Shown here piece by piece: positions 7,408 through 15,413 of a stretch of DNA of 35,101 bases; the stretch's first letter is position 1, and each line of letters begins with the position of its first letter. The translations under genes were made by a program, and so were the position numbers. A model generated the notes under the pieces. It made no database searches. It worked only from the letters and a program-made list of their open reading frames with translations, and was not told the DNA's origin. Source of the DNA: an uncultured Bacteroidales bacterium (GTDB lineage Bacteria > Bacteroidota > Bacteroidia > Bacteroidales > FEN-979); contig CAIWXI010000067.1 in NCBI GenBank assembly GCA_903916595.1, positions 1-35,101 on the forward strand. Direction: 5' to 3'.

Positions 7408-9015
7408 TTATTTAGAATGATTCTTGATGACATCTGCCGCTTTTATAAACCCCGGGTCAATAGAATTCAGAATCGGATAGAATCCCTCATTGTCAAGAAT
7501 ATTTCTTCCGACATATGCTTTGATAAGCACTTTAGCTCTATGGTCGTTTTCCCTGAGGTTTTCTCCCTGGCGTTTCAATCCTTTTTTCATTGCATATGCA
7601 ACGAAATCAGAATACATGGCATCGCTCACCTGGAAGCCTCTTTCGAAATCGTCCACGTTTTTAAAACGATTCAGTTTTGCCCTGTATTTATCGGTATAAT
7701 CAAAGGACCACTGAAAAATCAAACCTTTGTTAACCGCAAGACTATAAAACTTCAGAGTGGAATCCTTTTCAATAGGAGTAAAGATATCGGGCATGATGCC
7801 GCCGCCACCATAAACAATTTTCCCTGAAAGAGTTTTGAATTTCAGCGAATCCGGGAATTTGATGCTGTCGGCATGTTCCAGTTCGCCATTCGCATAACGG
7901 TGGTAGTAATCCGCATTATATTTATCCAATCCTTCTTTATACGATTTCTGTATACAACGTCCGCTGGGAGTGTAATAACGTGCAACTGTGAGCCTCAATG
8001 CGCTGCCGTCTTTCATATTCAGTTGTTCCTGCACAAGCCCTTTCCCAAATGAACGCCGGCCCAGCACAACCCCCCGGTCATTATCCTGAATAGCACCGGT
8101 AACAATTTCAGCGGCTGACGCAGAAAATTCATCGATCATGACAAGGAGTGCGCCTTGTTCGAATAAACCCTCACCGTCGGAATAATAATCTTCCTTTGGA
8201 TGATTAGCCCCTTTTGTATAAACAATAAGACTTCCTTTCGGCAGAAACTCATCGGCAAGGTCAACCGCGGCAGTCAGGTAGCCACCCCCGTTCCCCCTAA
8301 GGTCGAGGATGAGCTTCTTCATCCCGCTCTGCTTCAATTGCTCCAGGGCTGCATGCACTTCATCATGCGTGGTTGCCGAGAAATTATTGAGCTTGATATA
8401 GCCGATCCCTGGTTCAACTATATAGGCAATATCCAAGCTGTACGTGGGGATCACATCCCTGGTGATGGTATAATCAATAAGGTCTTTCATTCCTCTGCGG
8501 AAAATGCTTACAGTTACCTGTGTACCCTTTGGCCCTTTGAGTTTCCGCATAACATCGTTGTTCGCAATTTTTATCCCGGCCACATTTTTCCCTTCAATTT
8601 TCACAATGCGGTCCCCGGCTCTTATCCCCAGCTTCTCCGACGGTCCGTTGGCGACAGGCAGAATCACTGTCACCGTATCGCTCTCGATCCTGAACTGTAC
8701 CCCTATGCCTTCAAAACTCCCCAGCAGGGGGTCGTTGGCATCATGAAATTCGGCTGGTGTAATATAAGTTGAATGCGGATCAAGGCCTTCAAGCAAACCG
8801 TTTATGGCCTTGTCTTCCAGTCTGGTTTTTCCTATGGTATCTACATAATTTTTTTGAACATACTGCAAAACCTGATTCAGTTTCCCTTCGCCCCGCATAG
8901 TGAACAGGCTTAAACCAGGTGAATGGCTGTACAGCCAAATCCCCAGGAACATTCCCGCGATCAGCACCAGGGCAAACCAAATTGGCATATACGGATTGAC
9001 TTTCTTCTTTTCCAT
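7408..9015 (-). CDS. S41 family C-terminal processing protease
   Basis: Periplasmic, membrane-anchored serine protease of 535 aa. One N-terminal membrane segment (about residues 10-30, PIWFALVLIAGMFLGIWLY) is followed by the cap region (EGLDPHSTYITPAEF), a PDZ domain at about 100-175 (GIGVQFRI, GIRAGDRIVKIEGKNV) and the S41 core. The Ser/Lys dyad is visible: Ser298 or Ser300 in EFSASAAEIVTGA and Lys325 in SFGKGLVQ. LILDLRGNGGG is the conserved oxyanion-side motif. CtpA/Tsp proteases trim or degrade envelope proteins from the C-terminus. It has its own promoter (TATCTTTG at 9042-9035 on the minus strand), divergent from the hydrolase gene. The C-terminal about 130 residues extend past the protease core as in other Bacteroidota members. 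Confidence 0.93.
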   Translation of the reverse strand: MEKKKVNPYMPIWFALVLIAGMFLGIWLYSHSPGLSLFTMRGEGKLNQVLQYVQKNYVDTIGKTRLEDKAINGLLEGLDPHSTYITPAEFHDANDPLLGSFEGIGVQFRIESDTVTVILPVANGPSEKLGIRAGDRIVKIEGKNVAGIKIANNDVMRKLKGPKGTQVTVSIFRRGMKDLIDYTITRDVIPTYSLDIAYIVEPGIGYIKLNNFSATTHDEVHAALEQLKQSGMKKLILDLRGNGGGYLTAAVDLADEFLPKGSLIVYTKGANHPKEDYYSDGEGLFEQGALLVMIDEFSASAAEIVTGAIQDNDRGVVLGRRSFGKGLVQEQLNMKDGSALRLTVARYYTPSGRCIQKSYKEGLDKYNADYYHRYANGELEHADSIKFPDSLKFKTLSGKIVYGGGGIMPDIFTPIEKDSTLKFYSLAVNKGLIFQWSFDYTDKYRAKLNRFKNVDDFERGFQVSDAMYSDFVAYAMKKGLKRQGENLRENDHRAKVLIKAYVGRNILDNEGFYPILNSIDPGFIKAADVIKNHSK

Positions 9016-9034
9016 GATTAAAATAAATTGCCGG

Positions 9035-9042
9035 CAAAGATA
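9035..9042 (-). promoter_or_regulatory. -7 promoter element of the S41 protease gene
   Basis: Minus-strand TATCTTTG, full match to TAnnTTTG, 19 bases before the protease ATG. It lies back to back with the + strand element at 9052-9059 in a 64-base divergent gap. Confidence 0.55.
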
Positions 9043-9051
9043 CCGAATTCC

Positions 9052-9059
9052 TAATTTTG
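9052..9059 (+). promoter_or_regulatory. -7 promoter element of the alpha/beta hydrolase gene
   Basis: TAATTTTG is a full match to TAnnTTTG, 20 bases before the ATG at 9080; TTG at 9028-9030 may serve as -33. The two divergent promoters overlap, so RNA polymerase could probably not occupy both at once. Confidence 0.5.
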
Positions 9060-9079
9060 CAGAATAAATTGATAACGCT

Positions 9080-10018
9080 ATGACTCATAAAATACGGATA
9101 TTCCTGCTGTTTATTGTTGTTTTGCCGGTTATTTACATTAGCCTCAACGCCTCTCCCGTCCCCAGGGAGGCTAAAATGCCTTTCAGAAACAGTCATTTCA
9201 TTACTGTTGATTCGGCCGTAATCCATTACCGTTTATGGATCACAAAAGTGAAGCCCGCTAAAGGAAAGGTTATATTTATTCATGGTTTCGCGGGATCGAC
9301 ATTCAGCTTCCGGAAAAATTATGACAGCCTGTTGAGCGCCGGGTATAACATTCTTGCTCTGGATCTGCCCGCCTTTGGTTACAGCGACAGGGGAACCTGG
9401 ATTAACTATTCTCAGAGCAGCAGGGCGATAATGATATGGAAGCTACTCGACTTCATCGACCGGGGAGATACAACGGCATGGAATATCATCGGGCACTGCA
9501 TGGGCGGAGGTACTGCAGAAGCTGTGGCGATTATGAAGCCGCAACGCACCAGAAGCCTGACAATCATCGGCGCTTTGAGTACCGCTTTATCGCTATCCAA
9601 TATCAAACCAGTAAAAAAATTCTATGCCGATTATGTGAATCTCAATTTTCTCAGCTTCAGCAATATGCAACAGCTGCTTTTGAGCGGTTACAAGCAACAG
9701 CCCGACACAAATGATATTACAGGCTATATGATGCCGCTCAGACTACCCGGGACCATCGAAGCCATCGTAAGCTTATTCTCAAATTGCCGGGAAGTTGTTC
9801 CCTTGAATTCCAACAGTCTAAAACAGATTCCTGTTCTGGCTGTATGGGGCACAAAAGACAGCTGGACACCTCCGAGATATGCAAAAACTATAAAAACATA
9901 TGTGCCTCAGATGGAGCTGCATCTGATCAATGGTGCCGGTCACATGCCTATGGAAACGCATCCGGGAGAGTTTAACGGGATTCTCGTTGAGTTCCTGAAC
10001 CGCGTGAACAAACACTGA
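9080..10018 (+). CDS. Membrane-anchored or secreted alpha/beta hydrolase with Cys nucleophile
   Basis: Protein of 312 aa with an N-terminal hydrophobic segment (about residues 6-24), so exported or anchored. The fold is that of an alpha/beta hydrolase: oxyanion region IFIHGFAGST, LALDLPAFGYSD, nucleophile elbow IIGHCMGGG, acid Asp260 (VWGTKDSW) and His288 (INGAGHMPMETHP). The elbow carries Cys140 where most relatives have Ser; the codon TGC at 9497-9499 is clear. Cys at this place is known in dienelactone hydrolases, but the rest looks like the epoxide hydrolase/esterase-like group. Substrate unknown. The stop codon TGA is the first three bases of a heptamer array (10016-10043). Confidence 0.88.
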   Translation: MTHKIRIFLLFIVVLPVIYISLNASPVPREAKMPFRNSHFITVDSAVIHYRLWITKVKPAKGKVIFIHGFAGSTFSFRKNYDSLLSAGYNILALDLPAFGYSDRGTWINYSQSSRAIMIWKLLDFIDRGDTTAWNIIGHCMGGGTAEAVAIMKPQRTRSLTIIGALSTALSLSNIKPVKKFYADYVNLNFLSFSNMQQLLLSGYKQQPDTNDITGYMMPLRLPGTIEAIVSLFSNCREVVPLNSNSLKQIPVLAVWGTKDSWTPPRYAKTIKTYVPQMELHLINGAGHMPMETHPGEFNGILVEFLNRVNKH

Positions 10019-10043
10019 TATCAGATATCTGATGTCTGATATT
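10016..10043 (+). repeat. Four degenerate heptamers (TGATATC type) starting at a stop codon
   Basis: Four 7-bp units of the TGATATC/AGATATC/TGATGTC type fill the gap between two convergent genes. The first unit supplies the TGA stop of the hydrolase gene. The array includes the perfect 14-bp palindrome ATCAGATATCTGAT, so it could also form a small hairpin between the two gene ends. Related CAGATAT units recur at 22031-22051 and a CTGATAT at the end of pabA. Confidence 0.75.
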
Positions 10044-10045
10044 TA

Positions 10046-10414
10046 CTACTTCACCACAGTTACGCTGTCGACGAAATACTCTGTATCGCCCCGCCAGAAC
10101 AATTTGCCGTTTTTTTCAGAATAATGAACCGTTACGTAACTGCCTTCAAGATGAGAGAGCTTTTCAGCGGCGGCCCTGTCAGTTACCGAAAACATGAATT
10201 TCTCAGATGCCAGAGCAACGTTCTGACTGCTTCTTACGCTGCTCAGTATCATCTCCCCTTCCCAGGTCTTGAATACCTGACCGCGTTTAGAGAATTTCTG
10301 CAACAATCCGGCCCTGTTCCCTTCGCTGTATGTGAAAAAATATTTCCAGTAGATAAATACTGCGAAAAACAGCAGCAGAATTATTATACCCCAGGTGTAG
10401 ATTTTTTTTATCAT
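10046..10414 (-). CDS. Small membrane-anchored hypothetical protein
   Basis: Protein of 122 aa with one N-terminal membrane helix (about residues 7-28, WGIIILLLFFAVFIYWKYFF) and a small soluble domain with the conserved-looking segment SEGNRAGLLQKFSKRGQVFKTWEGEM and GSYVTVHYSEKNGKLFWRGDTEY. I recall this as a widespread small Bacteroidota family of unknown function, often misnamed 6-phosphogluconate dehydrogenase; there is no Rossmann motif or enzyme site here. It stands alone with its own promoter (minus-strand TATGTTTG at 10450-10443) and converges with the hydrolase gene across a 28-bp heptamer array. Confidence 0.75.
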   Translation of the reverse strand: MIKKIYTWGIIILLLFFAVFIYWKYFFTYSEGNRAGLLQKFSKRGQVFKTWEGEMILSSVRSSQNVALASEKFMFSVTDRAAAEKLSHLEGSYVTVHYSEKNGKLFWRGDTEYFVDSVTVVK

Positions 10415-10442
10415 CGATTTGATTCTTTAGGTATTGAATGTA

Positions 10443-10450
10443 CAAACATA
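10443..10450 (-). promoter_or_regulatory. -7 promoter element of the 122-aa gene
   Basis: Minus-strand TATGTTTG, full match to TAnnTTTG, 28 bases before the ATG at 10414. No good -33 element seen. Confidence 0.45.
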
Positions 10451-10550
10451 AGAATTTGCTTTGGTATATTTAGTTCAGATCCGTTATTTCTTCTGAAAAG
10501 AACAGGGCGCCGGAAAAATTTTCGGTTTTCGGCTGACATCGAAAAAAGTG

Positions 10551-10558
10551 TATTTTTG
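10551..10558 (+). promoter_or_regulatory. -7 promoter element of cheR
   Basis: TATTTTTG, full match to TAnnTTTG, 60 bases before the cheR ATG; the T-rich TTTTCGG about 20 bases upstream is a weak -33 candidate. Confidence 0.45.
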
Positions 10559-10618
10559 AACATTCATTTGCATGACATAATATCATTTTTATTTGCTTCA
10601 TAAGAACAACGTGATATA

Positions 10619-12085
10619 ATGACAGACAGCGCTCAGGATCTCATCACAGAAAGAGCAAACACAATCATTTCAGAGAAATTCGGGATTTTTCATTCTCCTG
10701 ATAATCTTCGGAATCTTCACAGATCTCTCCTTCATACTGCCAGGGAACTCGGGTTTGAAAAAGACCTCGGGCTTCTTACCGGGCTCATTGAGAAAAACGA
10801 ACTCACCGAAAGTCAGCAAGAGGTCCTTGTCTCGAACCTTACCGTGGGAGAGACCTTTTTCTTCCGCGATATGCATACCCTGAATGTTTTTCGTGACCAC
10901 GTGGTTCTTCCATTGCTCGACCTTAGGAGGAACTCCTCAAAATCACTGAGATTTTGGAGTGCAGGATGCTGCAGCGGAGAGGAGCCCTATACGCTGGCTA
11001 TCATGCTTACTGAACTTCTTGATGACCTGAGTGAGTGGGATATCCGAATCTTCGCGTCAGACCTGAACGAGAGGTTCCTCGAGAAAGCCGAAAAAGGAGT
11101 TTATACTTCCTGGTCGTTCAGAAACACCAGGAAGGAGATCATCGACAAGTACTTTATCAAAAGCGGTAATACGTACGAGTTGCTTCCATCAATCAGACGA
11201 ATGGTTACATTTCATTCCTTGAATCTTGCCGGAGATGCAAGTCCGGAACTTATTCCCCATCTGATCAACCAGGACGCGATATTCTGCAGGAATGTGCTGA
11301 TGTACTTTTCTCCGGAAAAATCGGCAAAGATTACTTCAAGGTTCTATGCTTCACTTGCTGAAAACGGATGGCTTATCTTAAGTCCGGTGGAAGCCTCCCT
11401 TCCCGTTATCAGCGCTTTTACTTCTGTTTGCCTGAACGGCATCACTTTGTACCAGAAGCAACTTAACCAAGCCCCCCGTCCCGACCAACGGCCTATTGCA
11501 ATCCACCCGCCTGTAAAACACACTTATACACATCCGGCCACGGAGCATCTGAAAAAAACACTATACAAATCCCCGGAACGGGTTCCGCCCAAACCTGCTG
11601 TTACCGATCCAGCCATCATTGCAGTTACTGAATATAACAATGGTGATTACGAAAAAGCTATAGTGAGCATTTCAGCGATCCTCGGCAAGGACCCTGCAAA
11701 GCACGACCTTATTTTTCTCCTGATCAGGTCGTACGCGAATCTCGGACAATTACAGCAGGCCAGGCAATGGAGCGAAAAATTCATCACGCTTGATAAGACC
11801 CGGCCCGGGCTTCACTATTTACATGCGGTAATTCTTCATGAGATGGACCTGCAGGCAGAGGCGGAAGATGCACTCCGTAAAGCCTTGTATCTGGAACCCA
11901 CACATATCCTTTCCCATTTTTTAATGGGCAGTATTTTAGCAAGACTTGGAAAAGAAAGCAAGGCCAGGAAGCATTTCAAAAATGTTTACGAATTGCTTTC
12001 ATCGTATAAGGATGATGCGGTAATTCCAGAGTCGGAGGGAATGACGGCAGGCAGGATGAAAGAGATCGTGCATTCAATGCAATAA
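10619..12085 (+). CDS. cheR: CheR-type MCP methyltransferase with C-terminal TPR domain
   Basis: Protein of 488 aa that should methylate glutamates of the chemoreceptor using S-adenosylmethionine. The N-terminal all-helical CheR domain ends in LTVGETFFFRD, the catalytic domain has the SAM-binding WSAGCCSGEEPYTLAIML and the conserved IFCRNVLMYFSPE (to about residue 275). After a Pro-rich linker, residues 335-475 form TPR-like helical repeats (DYEKAIVSISAILGKDP, EMDLQAEAEDALRKALYLEP, ARLGKESKARKHFKNVYELL). Ordinary CheR is about 280 aa; TPR-fused forms occur in alternative chemosensory systems such as that of Myxococcus Frz. It faces cheB tail to tail with 5 bases between, and the two stops lie in the mirrored sequence ATAAAC-G-GTTTAT. 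Confidence 0.95.
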   Translation: MTDSAQDLITERANTIISEKFGIFHSPDNLRNLHRSLLHTARELGFEKDLGLLTGLIEKNELTESQQEVLVSNLTVGETFFFRDMHTLNVFRDHVVLPLLDLRRNSSKSLRFWSAGCCSGEEPYTLAIMLTELLDDLSEWDIRIFASDLNERFLEKAEKGVYTSWSFRNTRKEIIDKYFIKSGNTYELLPSIRRMVTFHSLNLAGDASPELIPHLINQDAIFCRNVLMYFSPEKSAKITSRFYASLAENGWLILSPVEASLPVISAFTSVCLNGITLYQKQLNQAPRPDQRPIAIHPPVKHTYTHPATEHLKKTLYKSPERVPPKPAVTDPAIIAVTEYNNGDYEKAIVSISAILGKDPAKHDLIFLLIRSYANLGQLQQARQWSEKFITLDKTRPGLHYLHAVILHEMDLQAEAEDALRKALYLEPTHILSHFLMGSILARLGKESKARKHFKNVYELLSSYKDDAVIPESEGMTAGRMKEIVHSMQ

Positions 12086-12090
12086 ACGGT

Positions 12091-13134
12091 TTATGGCCGC
12101 ACTAATCTTCCTGTCATAGAGGCAATTTCATCAGGAGGGAGTATATAAACGGCTGCACCGAGGCGTACAGCTTCACCAGGCATGCCAAACACTATTGAGC
12201 TCTCCTGGTTCTGAGCAATGGTCACAGCACCTTTTTCTTTCATGGCCCTCAAACCTTCAGCGCCATCTTTTCCCATACCTGTGAGAAGGATCCCAAGCGC
12301 ATGGGCACCAAAGTTTTCTGCCACCGAACGGAAAAGATAGTCAACAGCCGGAATCAATCCACTCTCGGGAGGGCCTGAGAATAGTGATACTTTCAGATCT
12401 CTGGTCACCCCGAGATGAAAACCGTCCGGGGCAAAATAAGCGATGCCATTTTGAAGTTGCTTCTCATTTTCAGCAATCTTTACCGGAATGGCCGAAGTCC
12501 CCGACAGCCATTCCTGTAATCCATTAATGAAACCCCTGGTGATGTGCTGTACAATCACAACCGGGACATTCAGATCCTTTGGCAATAATGAGAGTATTTT
12601 CTGCAGGGCCGCCGGGCCGCCGGTGGAGGCTCCAATAGCAATGAGGTGAACATCTCCGTGCCTGGCCACAGGCTTGATCGAGTTTTCGACGTTCTGATCT
12701 TTATCTGTCTGTTTACGCCGGATCACCCTCACTACTTTGACCTCCGACATCAGCCTGACCGTCTGCAGTAATTCAGCCCGCATCTGTTTATGCTGGGCGT
12801 GCCGGATATCGGGCGGACGTTTTACAACGGCCAGGGCACCTGCTTCGAGTAATTTAAACACATAAGAGCGGTCATCAACCTTTTCGCTTCCGCTTACAAT
12901 GACAATGGGGGTGGCCGTGCTTTCCATGATCCTCCGCGTTGTCTCAACACCGTCGATACCCGGCATGTTGATATCCATGGTAATCACATCAGGTCTGAGT
13001 TCCATCACCCTGGCAATGGCTTCTTCTCCAGAAGCAGCAAAGCCGGCAATCCTGATCTCAGGATCTGAAGAAAGAATATACGCCAGAAATTCCTGAACTA
13101 CTTTTGAATCATCAACGATTAGAACCCTTATCAT
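12091..13134 (-). CDS. cheB: CheB chemoreceptor methylesterase/response regulator
   Basis: Protein of 347 aa that removes methyl groups from (and deamidates) the chemoreceptor when phosphorylated by CheA. The receiver domain (residues 1-115) has VLIVDDS, phospho-acceptor Asp54 (ITMDINMPGIDG) and the conserved Lys (VVKRPP). The methylesterase domain (about 160-345) shows the full triad Ser170 (IGASTGGP), His197 (IVQHIT) and Asp290 (TGMGKDGAEGL). Length is typical. It is the last gene of the leftward chemosensory operon, 18 bases after cheA, and faces cheR. Confidence 0.97.
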   Translation of the reverse strand: MIRVLIVDDSKVVQEFLAYILSSDPEIRIAGFAASGEEAIARVMELRPDVITMDINMPGIDGVETTRRIMESTATPIVIVSGSEKVDDRSYVFKLLEAGALAVVKRPPDIRHAQHKQMRAELLQTVRLMSEVKVVRVIRRKQTDKDQNVENSIKPVARHGDVHLIAIGASTGGPAALQKILSLLPKDLNVPVVIVQHITRGFINGLQEWLSGTSAIPVKIAENEKQLQNGIAYFAPDGFHLGVTRDLKVSLFSGPPESGLIPAVDYLFRSVAENFGAHALGILLTGMGKDGAEGLRAMKEKGAVTIAQNQESSIVFGMPGEAVRLGAAVYILPPDEIASMTGRLVRP

Positions 13135-13152
13135 TATTGCTTACTGAAGTGA

Positions 13153-15402
13153 TTATATCAACTTTCTTACAACTTCGAGCAAATTGCTTTGTTCAAAATT
13201 GCTTTTCACGATATATGCGTTAGCGCCTGCCTCTATCCCCTGCTCATGATCTTCGCGCCGGCTGAGCGAAGTCACCAGAACCACGGGAAGTTCTTTCAGC
13301 ATACTATCCAAACGTATTTTCCGGCAAAGTTCAAATCCATTCATCCTGGGCATATCCACATCTGATACAAGGAGGTCATATTCCCCTTCTTTTGCCCGGG
13401 TAAAGGCATCCACCCCATCAACGGCAGTATTCACAATGTATCCTGCTGCTTCAAGGATGTTCTTCAGCAGCATCCTTGAAGTGATTGAATCCTCGGCGAT
13501 CAGGATTCGCTTCTGTGTTTTTTCAGATGGATCGGCAGCAACTGCAGAGGATCGCGAAGTGCGGGGTTTCAAAGCCGTAGTAACGAGATCAGCTACATTC
13601 AGCACCGGCACCACCTGCCCGTTTCCCAGCACGGTTGCTCCGGAAATATGTCTGACTCTGAGAAGCTGTTTTCCGAGTCTCTTCAAAAGGAACTGATGTT
13701 CTGAGAGTACTTCATCGATTTGAAAAGCAATACGCTGCCCGTTAATATTGATGATAGCATAGGGCGAGCCGGTATTATCAGCTTCTGATCCGTCGGATCT
13801 GCGGATGACGTTTCCCGTGATAGAGAGATCCAGTATTTCGGCAAGCTTAACCGAAGCGAGATGTTCCCCTTTGACAATAACTGCATCTGTATTTTCAAGG
13901 CTTACCCTGTGTTCAGGCAGTATTCTGATTAAACGTTCTACGTTCGCGGTGGGCATCATAAAGGAATATCCGCCGGCCTCTACAAGCACACCCCTGAAGG
14001 TCGTAAATGTTAGCGGCATCAGAATCCTGAATATAGTACCTTCGCCCTGTCTGGATTCCACTGAGATAGTACCACCCGACCGTTCAACGTTTTCCTTTAC
14101 AATAGCAAGCCCGATACCGCGGCCTGAGAGATCGGTAATCACTTCACTGGTCGATATCCCGGAATGGAATATAAAAGAAGTAATGTCGCCAGGGGTTAAG
14201 GAAGAGCTCTCTTCCTTGATTACCAACCCACTGCGGATTGCTTTTGCGAGCACTCTCTCCAGGTCAATTCCCCTTCCGTCGTCGGAGACCTGTATTTCTA
14301 CCTGATGGTTCTCCCTTTGTATGAATGATAAGATAATGGTCCCGTGTGATGGCTTATTACCTGAAACGCGTTCCCGGGGTAATTGAATAGCATGGTCAAC
14401 GCTGTTACGAAGAAGATGGATCAAAGGATCCTTAAGCTCATCCAGAATCCGCCGGTCAATCTCCAGATCGGTCCCCTTCATGATCAGGCTTACCTCTTTG
14501 CGCTGATCTCTGGCCAGATCTCTGATAAATTTAGGGAACCCTTCTGCCATCGTTGATACCGGCATCAGAAGAAGCTGCTTCATCCCGTCAAGATGTTCAT
14601 CCAGCAAACGGGTCATGTCATGATGATCGTGCTCAATATTCCTCTTCAGTGTATCGGTAAGGTTCTCGAGTGTTGTCATTCGTTCTTCAATCCGGCTTAT
14701 AAATTCAAGGGATTGATTACGACGGTCCGCACTCCTGCTTAGTTTCCATATAGCGAGTTCGGCCAGGAAGGCCTGCAGCTCGTTCTGAATATCATAACAG
14801 TCAGACACTCTTTGTCCGTAAGCGGTTTTTGAGATCATTAATTCCTCTGCCTGAAGCAGCAGTGGATCCAGACGTTTTGCCTGAACCCTAACCGAACCTG
14901 ATACCTGTTTTATCTCCTCTGCTGAATGGATGGAATCAGCCCTGACCAGCTTTTCAGAAGGTGCAGTTGGTAGTGTAAGGTTTCCCTTTCCCTTTGCCGC
15001 CTCGCCAAGCCGACTGATGAGACTTCTCAGCTTTCCGCGTTCCGATATTGCAGGCGCTGAATCAGGTGAGGAGAGGATCAGGTTGATAGTGTTTACCGAA
15101 TCGTGGAACAGATCCATCAATCCCGGTATCAAAACGATCTCATGGCGCTTCAGGGAAGAGAAAACACTTTCGAGGGGATGGCATAAAGCTTCCACCTCTT
15201 TCTGGCCTACTGACCTTGCAGCGCCTTTCAGACTGTGAACATCGCGAAACATCGTCTCTATCCTTGCATTCAGTTCATCTCCCGAAAGGCCTTTTTCGAG
15301 TTCGATTAGGCCATTAGAGACAGAACGGATATGCTCTTCTGCTTCAATCAGAAAAGTAGCTAACAAACGTTTTTCAAATTCCTTGTCCTGGCCGCTCATC
15401 AA
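13153..15402 (-). CDS. cheA: CheA histidine kinase with C-terminal receiver domain
   Basis: Protein of 749 aa, the central kinase of the chemosensory array. An N-terminal HPt domain carries phospho-His56 (FRDVHSLKGAARSVG). A separate P2 domain for CheY docking is not apparent. The dimerisation region is followed by the ATPase with N box HLLRNSVDHAI, G1 VSDDGRGI and G2 GRGIGLAIVKENVERSGG, then a CheW-like domain (about 475-610) that couples to receptors, and a fused receiver at about 630-749 with Asp681 (LLVSDVDMPRMNG). A CheA-REC fusion with no free cheY nearby is typical of systems that control functions other than flagella. It starts 11 bases after the MCP stop; either of the first two Met codons could be used. 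Confidence 0.96.
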   Translation of the reverse strand: MMSGQDKEFEKRLLATFLIEAEEHIRSVSNGLIELEKGLSGDELNARIETMFRDVHSLKGAARSVGQKEVEALCHPLESVFSSLKRHEIVLIPGLMDLFHDSVNTINLILSSPDSAPAISERGKLRSLISRLGEAAKGKGNLTLPTAPSEKLVRADSIHSAEEIKQVSGSVRVQAKRLDPLLLQAEELMISKTAYGQRVSDCYDIQNELQAFLAELAIWKLSRSADRRNQSLEFISRIEERMTTLENLTDTLKRNIEHDHHDMTRLLDEHLDGMKQLLLMPVSTMAEGFPKFIRDLARDQRKEVSLIMKGTDLEIDRRILDELKDPLIHLLRNSVDHAIQLPRERVSGNKPSHGTIILSFIQRENHQVEIQVSDDGRGIDLERVLAKAIRSGLVIKEESSSLTPGDITSFIFHSGISTSEVITDLSGRGIGLAIVKENVERSGGTISVESRQGEGTIFRILMPLTFTTFRGVLVEAGGYSFMMPTANVERLIRILPEHRVSLENTDAVIVKGEHLASVKLAEILDLSITGNVIRRSDGSEADNTGSPYAIININGQRIAFQIDEVLSEHQFLLKRLGKQLLRVRHISGATVLGNGQVVPVLNVADLVTTALKPRTSRSSAVAADPSEKTQKRILIAEDSITSRMLLKNILEAAGYIVNTAVDGVDAFTRAKEGEYDLLVSDVDMPRMNGFELCRKIRLDSMLKELPVVLVTSLSRREDHEQGIEAGANAYIVKSNFEQSNLLEVVRKLI

Positions 15403-15413
15403 TAAGGCAGTTA

